A program made the position numbers and the translations under genes. This document shows positions 5,807 through 12,506 of a stretch of DNA of 22,118 bases, one piece after another. Source of the stretch: a virus; the IMG/VR virus record IMGVR_UViG_3300044843_000329, positions 1-22,118 of that record. One strand, given 5' to 3'. Every line of letters begins with the position of its first letter. Position 1 is the first letter of the stretch. The notes below the pieces were generated by a model, which saw only the letters and a list, made by a program, of their open reading frames with translations, searched no databases and was not told the origin of the DNA.

Positions 5807-7762
5807 ATGAATTATAAAATTATAAAATCAGTAAGAGAATTAAACGAAGTACTTGTCGAATGGCAAGGTCTTCTAGCATGTGATATCGAGACACATCCAG
5901 GGCATATTTTAGGAATATCACTTGCACCGGAAAAAACAAAGAACGGCGTAGTAGCTGTTTACATACCATTAAAAGTTTATGACAAAGAGACGAATACGTT
6001 TATTGAGGCTTGCGATAAAGACTTGGCACATCATATTGGAAGTGTGTTATTGGATTATCGCTTGGTTGGTCATAATTTTACTTACGACAAAAGCCATATA
6101 GACAGGCAGTATAAAGTAGACACTCAATGGGCAGCAGATACCCGTATTATGTGGCACTTAGCGTCAGCACCAGCAGGTCCCAGGCCGTATGGGCTTAAAG
6201 ATGCCCAAGTGGAGCTGCTGGGCTACGCAGAGAAAGGTAATACAGAGCTAATAGCTAATATAAAAGCAAATGGAGGTAAAGGAAAAGGCGAAGACATGCA
6301 TTTAGCTGATTTAGAAGTATTAGCTAAATACGCCGCTTTAGATGCCCACTCCACTATTGAATTGTATAAGAAATTGTCACCATTTTTTGATACCAATGAT
6401 TATTGGTGGATGTTAGAAAAAATGATGCAGTATAATATTTTGCTGCAGAAAAATACAGACCTTGGCGTAACAGTTGACGTTCAAGGGTTAGAAAAATCAC
6501 ATAATAGATTATTAAGGGTGAAAGAAGCTGCCAAGGTTAGATTCCAAAAGGAGCTAAAGAATGAAATTGCGTCCCTCGAAAAAGACTGGGCAGATCGTAG
6601 AATTGCCGAGTATAAACGAGAAAGTAACAAGGCTTGGTATGCTAATCATCCAGAAAAATGGGAAAGGTTTAACCTCAATTCTGACTCGCACAAAAGGGAA
6701 TTGTTTTTTGAAAAGCTCGGCCATACTCCCACTAACTTCACTGAATCAGGCAAACCTAGTGTGGACGGGGACAGCATCAAACGAATCCCAAGTAATTTTG
6801 TGGAGGCTTACTTAAAATATGAAAAAGCTAACACCTTATCTACTAATTTCTCTGGACCTTATTTGTCAAGTTGTGGAGATGGTAGGCTCCATCCTGGTTT
6901 TAACATTTGCGGGACTGTGTCATATCGTCTCAGTGGTTTTAAGCCTTATCTTCTTAACGCCCCTTTTGATGAAAAAGTTATACTTAAAAACCTTAAATGT
7001 GATGAAGGCTATGTTGGGGTACACGCGGACTTATCGGCAATCGAACCAACAATTACGGCGCATTACAGTGAAGATCCCTCACTCCTCAAAGTCTTCAGGG
7101 ACGGGTTAGGTGATATTTATCTTGACTTAGCTTTAGAGCTATTTAAGAATGACAAGGAATTGCACTATGGGTATAATCCTAATATACCAATCACAACGGA
7201 AGTTAAAGAGAGATTTGCTAAGCAGCGTAAAGTCGCTAAGGTTATTCAGCTTGCAGTACAGTATACAGGTACAAAACACACAGTGGCTAAAAACCTTACA
7301 AAAGAAGGCATACCGACTACTGTCGAACAAGCAGACGAATACGTAAAAGCTTATTGGCGTAAGTTTGACGCTGTCAAAAAGTTTAACTACCAATTACGGG
7401 AAGTTAATAGAGATCAAGGTTATCTTAGAAATGTAATAGGGAGGATAATACGTGTACCCGATCCGGAATATAAAGACTTATCTAACAGATTTATACAAAG
7501 TAGTGCGCACGACGTACTCGTACTATGGGTGCTTAGTATCTACCGGCGTTGCAAAGAGGAAGGCATTGAAATCAAGCCTATCCTACTTGACTGTCACGAT
7601 AGTACCAGCAATCAAGTACCTAAAGAGCAAGCCAAAAGACTCAGAGAAATATATGGAGCCACCCTCAACGTTTTAAATCATGAGTTAGGCTTGTGTGTAA
7701 AAATTAAAGCAGAAGCAAAGACTTTTAATACCTTAGCAGGTTTAAAAAACGAAGAAGAATAA
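5807..7762 (+). CDS. family A DNA polymerase with 3'-5' exonuclease domain
   Basis: A 651-aa replicative polymerase of the Pol I/T7 type. The proofreading domain has exo I D26-I-E28 (ACDIETHP), exo II GHNFTYD near residue 90 and exo III Y-x3-D (YAALDAHS) near 180. The polymerase domain has motif A with D408 (DLSAIEP), motif B R474-x3-K478-x3-L482-x3-Y486 and motif C C596-H597-D598-S599. The deviations are Leu at the position equivalent to E. coli Phe762, a Thr inserted between Tyr486 and Gly488, Pro-Thr after motif A Glu where Leu-Arg is usual, and HDS instead of HDE. The two catalytic aspartates are present, so it should be active. The start has no Shine-Dalgarno; a structured leader precedes it. 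Confidence 0.96.
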   Translation: MNYKIIKSVRELNEVLVEWQGLLACDIETHPGHILGISLAPEKTKNGVVAVYIPLKVYDKETNTFIEACDKDLAHHIGSVLLDYRLVGHNFTYDKSHIDRQYKVDTQWAADTRIMWHLASAPAGPRPYGLKDAQVELLGYAEKGNTELIANIKANGGKGKGEDMHLADLEVLAKYAALDAHSTIELYKKLSPFFDTNDYWWMLEKMMQYNILLQKNTDLGVTVDVQGLEKSHNRLLRVKEAAKVRFQKELKNEIASLEKDWADRRIAEYKRESNKAWYANHPEKWERFNLNSDSHKRELFFEKLGHTPTNFTESGKPSVDGDSIKRIPSNFVEAYLKYEKANTLSTNFSGPYLSSCGDGRLHPGFNICGTVSYRLSGFKPYLLNAPFDEKVILKNLKCDEGYVGVHADLSAIEPTITAHYSEDPSLLKVFRDGLGDIYLDLALELFKNDKELHYGYNPNIPITTEVKERFAKQRKVAKVIQLAVQYTGTKHTVAKNLTKEGIPTTVEQADEYVKAYWRKFDAVKKFNYQLREVNRDQGYLRNVIGRIIRVPDPEYKDLSNRFIQSSAHDVLVLWVLSIYRRCKEEGIEIKPILLDCHDSTSNQVPKEQAKRLREIYGATLNVLNHELGLCVKIKAEAKTFNTLAGLKNEEE

Positions 7763-7765
7763 TAA

Positions 7766-7794
7766 TTGACATTATGATAAAGGTTTGTTATAAT
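7766..7794 (+). promoter_or_regulatory. perfect-consensus sigma70 promoter
   Basis: TTGACA (7766-7771), a 17-nt spacer and TATAAT (7789-7794): exact consensus hexamers at the ideal spacing. It lies between the polymerase stop and the ClpP-like gene, whose ATG at 7815 has GGAG upstream. It would drive the second half of the early operon independently. The -35 begins 4 nt after the polymerase stop codon. Confidence 0.87.
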
Positions 7795-7814
7795 GTTTTA
7801 ACAATGGAGAACAA

Positions 7815-8624
7815 ATGAAAAGACGATCTGGAAAACAATTAATAATGGAATTAATCCCCTTAGTTCTGTTATCGATAATGTTAGGAATGTGTGTTAAATC
7901 TCGTGGTTCAGAAGTAATTATGTTATCTGAGGAAAACACAGTAGCTTTAAATATGCCTATTTTTGGGCCTACCGTAGCCACTGTGCAAGAGCAATTGTTA
8001 GAAAAAGACAAGAACCTGAGAAAAGGTAAGCCTATTTATCTTGTTTTGAATTCCCCTGGTGGAAGCATTCAAGATGGTCTTAACATGATTGAAGTGGCTA
8101 AAGGATTGGGACGTCCTGTCCATACTATCAGTCTTTTTAGCGCAAGTATGAGCTTTGTTACTAGCCAAAAGCTTAATGACAGGCTTGTTACAGACGCCAC
8201 TATTATGATGAGCCATAGAGCATCCGTAGGAGGAATCGGCGGTAATATCCCAGGTTCATTTCTTACATTTGCTAACTTCCTAGCTAAGTATCTTTCCGAT
8301 ATTAACAAAGGAATTGCGCAAAGATCCGGTATGACTTTGGAAGCTTATGAAAAGCTTGTAGCTGATGAATTATGGATGAATGGTGATGAAGCTATCCGAC
8401 TTAAGTTTGCTGACCGTAAAGTTAACTTAAAATGTGATAAATCTTTGTCAGGGTACGGTCCTGTTCAAGAGCTTAGTCTTGGATTCTTTTCTGTAAAGTT
8501 GCAATTTCACAAATGCCCTATGATCACTGCTCCTAAGTTTGCCGGTGGAGATCAGTACATAGCTAATTTGTTAGCAAACGACAAAATTGAATTCATTAAC
8601 CGTTATAAACATTTACTTCAGTAA
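7815..8624 (+). CDS. membrane-anchored or exported ClpP-like serine protease
   Basis: A 269-aa protein with a crotonase/ClpP fold. The triad reads Ser111 (FSASMSF), His134 (MMSHRAS) and Asp184 (ADELWMNGDEA), nearly the spacing of E. coli ClpP precursor (111/136/185). The LNSPGGSI loop is conserved. Unlike cytosolic ClpP it starts with a basic stretch and a hydrophobic segment (about residues 9-25, ending MLGMC26), which reads as a signal anchor or signal peptide. The C26 context is a poor lipobox. A tail of about 60 residues follows the core. SppA and NfeD proteases also use this fold in the envelope. Phage ClpP homologues often mature capsids, but this gene sits in the early operon behind its own promoter. 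Confidence 0.85.
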   Translation: MKRRSGKQLIMELIPLVLLSIMLGMCVKSRGSEVIMLSEENTVALNMPIFGPTVATVQEQLLEKDKNLRKGKPIYLVLNSPGGSIQDGLNMIEVAKGLGRPVHTISLFSASMSFVTSQKLNDRLVTDATIMMSHRASVGGIGGNIPGSFLTFANFLAKYLSDINKGIAQRSGMTLEAYEKLVADELWMNGDEAIRLKFADRKVNLKCDKSLSGYGPVQELSLGFFSVKLQFHKCPMITAPKFAGGDQYIANLLANDKIEFINRYKHLLQ

Positions 8625-8635
8625 GGAGGAATCGT

Positions 8636-9403
8636 GTGGACTACATCTATAGTCTTTACTCTGCTACCGCTAATTATGGCTCTAGCCCTCATTTTCTGGT
8701 ACTCAGTGAGATTAACAGCGAAGGGTTTTGCTCTCTCTACCAGGTTACGAAGGGAACCGCAGAGGCGATTGAGCAGGCAGGAACTACTAAGGGATTTAAA
8801 GGTGTTGTATGGTCAGAAAGGCTCTGGCTCGACTTCGACAACGAAGACGCCGCCCGAAGGGCCTCTAGCAAGTTGAAAGGAATGGGATACGATTATGTAT
8901 GTTATACGACTGGTAATAGGGGTTTGCATTATGGCATTCTTCGCCATAATAAACCTAGCCATCTTTTGCCTGCACTCGATAAAGCTTGGGTTAAAGCGAA
9001 TTTCCCAGAAGCAGACATCTCGATCTACACCCATTTACATCCGTTCAGAATACCGGGAACCCGACACGAAAAAACTGGAAGAAGAAAGGAACTCATCTCT
9101 GCTAGCCCTGGAATACCTCTCGTGCTTCCCCCACTTAAAAAAGAAGAGATGCAAATTAGTTCACCTGGACAAATCGAAGGAAAGAGCATATTTGATTGTT
9201 TTCATGTGATGGCAAACACTGTACCAATTACTAGTGGACAAAGACATGAGACTATGGTAAGATTGCTGTATGCTCTTAAAAACGATGCAGGCGTACCAAT
9301 GGACATAGCAATGTGGTGGACAGCAGAGTGGAACAAGATGCTGAGTGAACCGAAGGAAGAGCATGAAATCGAAAAAGCCGTACGATCAATATACGAAAGA
9401 TGA
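8636..9403 (+). CDS. AEP-family primase with PriCT-like tail
   Basis: A 255-aa archaeo-eukaryotic-type primase, probably making primers for the family A polymerase. Motif I is D66-x-D68 (LWLDFDNED), motif II contains H98 in TTGNRGLHYGI, and motif III is likely D127 (ADISIY), followed by the typical FRIPGTRHEKTG segment. Residues about 195-255 (RHETMVRLLYALK, then HEIEKAVRSIYE) match the PriCT-1 helical domain that follows such primases. GTG at 8636 is chosen because AAGGAGG ends 6-7 nt upstream. No helicase is fused or adjacent, so a separate phage or host helicase would be required. Its end overlaps the HNH gene by 41 bp. Confidence 0.85.
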   Translation: MDYIYSLYSATANYGSSPHFLVLSEINSEGFCSLYQVTKGTAEAIEQAGTTKGFKGVVWSERLWLDFDNEDAARRASSKLKGMGYDYVCYTTGNRGLHYGILRHNKPSHLLPALDKAWVKANFPEADISIYTHLHPFRIPGTRHEKTGRRKELISASPGIPLVLPPLKKEEMQISSPGQIEGKSIFDCFHVMANTVPITSGQRHETMVRLLYALKNDAGVPMDIAMWWTAEWNKMLSEPKEEHEIEKAVRSIYER

Positions 9404-9731
9404 AATTGATAAATATCGATTTCAGTTTATAAAAAACACTCTACGACGAGCCAGCTATAGATGGCCTTGGCGAAGCGTAGCGACTAAACGAGCATGGCTC
9501 GAATGGGGAAAGTACCAATGCGAAAAATGCAAAAAAGTAGTCCCGGCAAAAGAAAAGCAACTAGACCACACTCTGCCCGTAGTGGACATAAAAAAGGGAT
9601 TCGAAGGTTGGGACAAGTACTGCGAGAGACTGTTCACCGACTCCTCGGGCTTCAAGGTCCTATGTTTAGAGTGCCACGAAAGCAAGACAAAAAGGGAAAA
9701 CACATTACGAAGGAAGTATAAAAATGAGTAA
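9363..9731 (+). CDS. HNH endonuclease
   Basis: A protein of about 122 aa with an HNH (beta-beta-alpha metal) nuclease module. A zinc knuckle CEKC (residues about 53-56) pairs with CLEC near the end, the first catalytic His lies in LDHTLPV, and the last His in CHESKTKREN. The N-terminal half is basic and helical (TKRAWLEWGKYQ). ATG at 9363 has AGGA at 5-nt spacing; a GTG at 9345 would add 6 residues. Phage HNH proteins are either homing endonucleases or partners of terminase. Being free-standing in the replication operon far from terL, it is more likely the former or a recombination nuclease. Confidence 0.86.
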   Translation: MKSKKPYDQYTKDEIDKYRFQFIKNTLRRASYRWPWRSVATKRAWLEWGKYQCEKCKKVVPAKEKQLDHTLPVVDIKKGFEGWDKYCERLFTDSSGFKVLCLECHESKTKRENTLRRKYKNE

Positions 9732-10416
9732 AGTATTAGTCATAGCTGATACGCAAGCACCTTTTATACATCAAGATTATCTTAAGTTTTTAAAGGCAGT
9801 ACAGAAAAAGTATAGTACTACAATTACTATACACGTAGGTGATTTAGTTGATCATCACGCTTTAGGCGATTGGGATCACGATCCAGATGGGTTTAGTGCC
9901 GGTCAAGAGCTTAAAGAAGCTATTAAACAACTTACACCTTTCTATAAAGCATTTCCCAAGATGCTTGTATGTAAAGGTAATCATGACGAGCGTATCTTTA
10001 GACGAGCCATGAAGTATGGAATCCCTCGGGCGTATTTAAGAGAATACAGAGATTTTCTCAAGGCTCCAAAAGGGTGGAAATGGCTTGATAAGGTAGAAGT
10101 AGACAATGTAGTGTATAAGCATGGTCTTGGGTACTCAGGTGTCCAGGGAGCTATAAACGCCGCTAAGGACGAGCTTAAATCGTGCGTTATAGGTCATTTA
10201 CACGCTGATGCTGGTGTGTTGTTCTGGGCCAATTCCCAAGTGCTATTATTCGGTATGAATGTAGGCTCAGGAATTGATAAAGATGCTTATGCTTTTGAGT
10301 ATGGAAAGCACATGCGTAAAAAGCCCATCCTAAGCTGCGGAGTTGTTATTGATGGCAATCCCGTGCTTGTCGTAATGCATCTTAACAAAAGAGGACGTTG
10401 GACGGGTAAGTTATGA
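9724..10416 (+). CDS. calcineurin-like metallophosphoesterase
   Basis: A 230-aa two-metal phosphoesterase. The motifs in order are D9-x-Q11 (IADTQAPF), GD40xxD43 (HVGDLVDH), GNHD88E (CKGNHDER), a single His (YKHGLGYSG) and GHLH (VIGHLHADAG). The usual D-x-H first motif is D-x-Q here, a change that alters a metal ligand. Phage members act on nucleic acids, nucleotides or protein phosphates, and the substrate cannot be read from sequence. AAGGAAG precedes the ATG, which overlaps the HNH gene by 8 bp. The stop overlaps the next start as ATGA. Confidence 0.9.
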   Translation: MSKVLVIADTQAPFIHQDYLKFLKAVQKKYSTTITIHVGDLVDHHALGDWDHDPDGFSAGQELKEAIKQLTPFYKAFPKMLVCKGNHDERIFRRAMKYGIPRAYLREYRDFLKAPKGWKWLDKVEVDNVVYKHGLGYSGVQGAINAAKDELKSCVIGHLHADAGVLFWANSQVLLFGMNVGSGIDKDAYAFEYGKHMRKKPILSCGVVIDGNPVLVVMHLNKRGRWTGKL

Positions 10417-10649
10417 AATGGCTAACTGAACTAAAGCTAACACTCACTCAATGGATAGTTGTATCTTTATCTATAATTGTGGGCGTATTACTAGTAGTTT
10501 TTGATCTTAAAAACAAAGAACTACGTGCAGCTAAAGTTAAGTTAGCAGAGAAAGAGCTTGACATAGCTATAGCTAAAGATTCAGCTAAAATTAAACAAAA
10601 GAAGAAAAAGCTAAAAGAAGCTAAAAATAAATTGAAGGAGGTAATGTGA
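10413..10649 (+). CDS. membrane-anchored basic coiled-coil protein
   Basis: A 78-aa protein with an N-terminal transmembrane helix at about residues 12-31 (TQWIVVSLSIIVGVLLVVF). A highly charged, Lys-rich helix follows to the C terminus (KIKQKKKKLKEAKNKLKEV). This is the shape of an inner-membrane spanin (Rz-like), but it lies in the early operon rather than beside the lysozyme and no partner is certain. It is the first of a run of envelope-directed small proteins. It is coupled to its neighbours by ATGA at the start and a stop/start overlap at the end. Confidence 0.74.
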   Translation: MKWLTELKLTLTQWIVVSLSIIVGVLLVVFDLKNKELRAAKVKLAEKELDIAIAKDSAKIKQKKKKLKEAKNKLKEVM

Positions 10650-10906
10650 AAGTGAAATACCATAAAAGTCTACCTATAGTTGTTATTGAAGCAATTGATC
10701 ATTGCATGGACACTCCTCGCAATTTGAGAGAAGATGTGATGAAATTTCACGTTACAGGCATTTTGTTTGCTGAGACTAAGGATGCTTGGTATTTAGCAAG
10801 CTGGTTATTTATGAAAGACATCAATGATGCCAATAATGAAGGCTTTATGATTGTCAAAACTCCTGGTGCTAAATTAACCGTATTAGGGCATGTAAATAAT
10901 GAATAA
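10646..10906 (+). CDS. hypothetical protein
   Basis: An 86-aa protein with no membrane segment and a mixed alpha/beta pattern (SLPIVVIEAIDHCMD, then AWYLASWLF and GFMIVKTPGAKLTVLG). It starts at GTG 10646, or at a second GTG at 10652; AAGGAGG at 10635-10641 could serve either. Its 3' end overlaps the next gene by 8 bp. The family is not recognised. Confidence 0.7.
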   Translation: MKVKYHKSLPIVVIEAIDHCMDTPRNLREDVMKFHVTGILFAETKDAWYLASWLFMKDINDANNEGFMIVKTPGAKLTVLGHVNNE

Positions 10907-11150
10907 ACTAATAATTACATTATGCTTAGTATCCCAGCTAGCTTTAGCTGAATCTAAAGAATGTAAAGATTATGTTAAAGCTTGCGAAGAGACTGTAGCA
11001 GCTCAAGATAAAGCTATTGACAATTTAAAAAAATCTGTTAAGATACTTAAAGAAGAGTTGGAACAGGCCGAAAACAAAACTCCTAGTTGGGTAGTGCTTG
11101 TAGGAGGGATAGCAATCGGCGTAATACTAAACTCTACTATAAGGAGATAA
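10899..11150 (+). CDS. secreted or membrane coiled-coil protein with signal peptide and C-terminal TM
   Basis: An 83-aa protein with a clear Sec signal peptide (LIITLCLVSQLALA, likely cut before ESKEC). A periplasmic coiled coil with two Cys follows (CKDYVKACEET, then LKKSVKILKEELEQ), and then a C-terminal hydrophobic segment (WVVLVGGIAIGVILN). The predicted topology is periplasmic domain with a C-terminal membrane anchor. The next gene, a lipoprotein-like metzincin, follows one base later after AGGAGATAAC. Candidate roles are spanin-like lysis helper, superinfection exclusion or protease partner; none is proven. Confidence 0.74.
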   Translation: MNKLIITLCLVSQLALAESKECKDYVKACEETVAAQDKAIDNLKKSVKILKEELEQAENKTPSWVVLVGGIAIGVILNSTIRR

Positions 11151-11151
11151 C

Positions 11152-11649
11152 ATGCTTAGATACTTTATTGTTTTAGCGCTATTCTTAGCCAATGTTGGAT
11201 GCGGAAGAAGCGTATGGCCTGCTCACATTAAGTTTAATTCTAATACAATGAGCCCTGATGTAACTTTTGTTCTTACTCAGTATGTAAAAGACTTAAATAA
11301 ACTAATGGATCAAAAGGTGTTAAAGTTTGATTCAGACACCGATCCTGATTCTCTTAGGTCTTACACTATCTTTGTAAAACTAGCTTTAGAAGATGTAGAG
11401 GGTAATAAAGCTGGTATAGCTGAGGTAGGTCCTTATGATTGTTTTATTACAATCTATCCTTTAGCTTATAGGTCTGATATTGTTAAGACTGTGTTATGGC
11501 ACGAAATTGGCCATTGTGTTGGGTTAAGGCATATTGACGTGGGAAGAGAGATTATGTCCCCTGGTGTGGGACATTTTAGCTCTTATCCTGAGCAAAAGAT
11601 TAGAAATTTCCGAAATGAATTCTTATTAATGTTTAGACTTCTTCAATAA
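11152..11649 (+). CDS. metzincin-type zinc metalloprotease with lipoprotein-like signal
   Basis: A 165-aa exported protease. The N terminus is a signal peptide ending in LANVGC17, which looks like a lipoprotein signal although the residue at -3 is not ideal. The catalytic helix is HEIGHCVGLRH (H117, E118, H121, H127), the exact HExxHxxGxxH zinc motif of metzincins. Eight residues later comes a candidate Met-turn (REIMSPG, M135). The catalytic domain is compact, as in matrixin-like bacterial proteases, with no visible propeptide. AGGAG precedes the ATG. It should act in the periplasm or at the outer membrane. Such enzymes are unusual in phage early operons. Substrate unknown; envelope remodelling, receptor removal or defence evasion are possibilities. 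Confidence 0.87.
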   Translation: MLRYFIVLALFLANVGCGRSVWPAHIKFNSNTMSPDVTFVLTQYVKDLNKLMDQKVLKFDSDTDPDSLRSYTIFVKLALEDVEGNKAGIAEVGPYDCFITIYPLAYRSDIVKTVLWHEIGHCVGLRHIDVGREIMSPGVGHFSSYPEQKIRNFRNEFLLMFRLLQ

Positions 11650-11659
11650 GGTGATCTAA

Positions 11660-11887
11660 ATGACTGATTCAAAGAATAAGTATTGTTGCGCAGGAAAGAC
11701 TAACTTATACGAAATGTGCGCTTACTGTTATAACTCTTTCTTTGCCGATCCTGATGCCTTTGTGCCTCAAGATGAGTACGATTCTTACCATGATGCTGGT
11801 ATATTTACGCCACCTGTATGCGAATGTGGTAGCGAAGCTGCAGGAGGAACTACTCATAGTCACTGGTGTCCCAAGAGCCCTTCATGA
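11660..11887 (+). CDS. cysteine-rich, probably zinc-binding small protein
   Basis: A 75-aa acidic protein with eight Cys and several His arranged in pairs (YCCAGKTNLYEMCAYC and CECGSEA, then HSHWC). These suggest one or two structural zinc sites. There is no signal peptide, so it should be cytoplasmic. AAGGTGAT precedes the ATG. Its stop overlaps the ATG of the next gene. The family is not recognised. Confidence 0.73.
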   Translation: MTDSKNKYCCAGKTNLYEMCAYCYNSFFADPDAFVPQDEYDSYHDAGIFTPPVCECGSEAAGGTTHSHWCPKSPS

Positions 11888-12105
11888 GGATTATAGGTGC
11901 TAAAAACAAACAAGACCTCACTCGTGGGGATGAGGAAGCTTTAATAAGAGCTGTGTACGAAAGCACGTCTTTGCATAACATAAAGAATATAAGGTTTATC
12001 AGGTCTATACTTGAAAACCTGTTTATCTTTAGAGAGGATCAATATGACCTGTTAATGCGGCGTATTAAGAAGGAATTCGATAAAGGGAGGATAAGTGAAG
12101 ATTAA
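11884..12105 (+). CDS. hypothetical helical protein
   Basis: A protein of about 73 aa, helical and charged (DEEALIRAVYES, then LMRRIKKEFDKGR). ATG at 11884 is chosen because it forms an ATGA overlap with the previous stop, like the neighbouring junctions. A GTG at 11866 would add six residues. No motif is recognised. Confidence 0.68.
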   Translation: MRIIGAKNKQDLTRGDEEALIRAVYESTSLHNIKNIRFIRSILENLFIFREDQYDLLMRRIKKEFDKGRISED

Positions 12106-12286
12106 CTGTAAAGAATGCAAGGAGGAGACAGAACATGTGGACCAAGGTAGCGATATTCGTCCTGACCGTAGGTTTTATTGTACAGTGTGTAGGAACACCA
12201 ACCCAAAACCATTGCCCAAAGACGAGGATAACAAACAGGACAAAAAGGTGGACCGAAAACGATCAAAAGGTCTTAGAAAAAGCTAA
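12095..12286 (+). CDS. zinc-ribbon small protein
   Basis: A 63-aa protein with two CxxC knuckles (CKEC near residue 5 and CTVC near 29), the layout of a small zinc ribbon, followed by a very basic tail (KKVDRKRSKGLRKS). It starts at GTG with GGGAGG upstream, overlapping the preceding stop. From 12135 onward the same DNA is also read in another frame by a secreted protein with its own ribosome binding site. The zinc ribbon suggests nucleic-acid or RNA polymerase binding; this is inference. Confidence 0.66.
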   Translation: MKINCKECKEETEHVDQGSDIRPDRRFYCTVCRNTNPKPLPKDEDNKQDKKVDRKRSKGLRKS

Positions 12287-12389
12287 GATTAGATGCAAGG
12301 AGATTTATAACGACGCTCCTTGTTTAAAAAGATTTGAAAAGTTAGAAGAGTTGAGGTATACTGCTAGGTGTGGAGTGACAAATGACTGA
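12135..12389 (+). CDS. secreted or membrane cysteine-containing small protein, out-of-frame overlap
   Basis: An 84-aa protein starting inside the zinc-ribbon gene in a different frame. The N terminus is a signal peptide or anchor (WTKVAIFVLTVGFIVQC), with a Cys at its end whose context is a poor lipobox. The mature part has four or more Cys, including CKEIYNDAPCLKRF and TARCG, likely disulfide-bonded in the periplasm. AAGGAGGAG stands about 9 nt before the ATG, so initiation there is well supported, and the last third lies beyond the zinc-ribbon gene. The nesting recalls Rz/Rz1 spanin genes, but the outer gene here is not a spanin. Confidence 0.68.
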   Translation: MWTKVAIFVLTVGFIVQCVGTPTQNHCPKTRITNRTKRWTENDQKVLEKAKIRCKEIYNDAPCLKRFEKLEELRYTARCGVTND

Positions 12390-12495
12390 AATTATATTTA
12401 TTTGGCCTGGGGTTTTTCAGGTTTGGCAAGACGATGTCCTAATCTACGAAGGAACCTCTTATAAAATGGCTCAACTAGCCACAGTACCGTTCTAA
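12382..12495 (+). CDS. 37-aa hypothetical protein at operon end
   Basis: A short frame of 37 aa (MTEIIFIWPGVFQVWQDD at the start) that overlaps the previous stop by 8 bp and has GGAG upstream. Aromatic and hydrophobic residues alternate, as in a small beta-hairpin. It is the last rightward gene, ending 11 bp before the convergent lysozyme. Its length makes it uncertain. Confidence 0.5.
   Translation: MTEIIFIWPGVFQVWQDDVLIYEGTSYKMAQLATVPF
12461..12481 (-). terminator. weak rho-independent terminator candidate for the late operon
   Basis: Reading leftward, just past the lysozyme stop, there is a stem TGGCT/AGCCA (5 bp, 5-nt loop) followed by TTTTAT. It lies inside the last rightward gene. The stem is short, so termination may be partial. 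No good rightward terminator was seen between the convergent operons. Confidence 0.35.
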
Positions 12496-12506
12496 ACAGG
12501 AAATAC

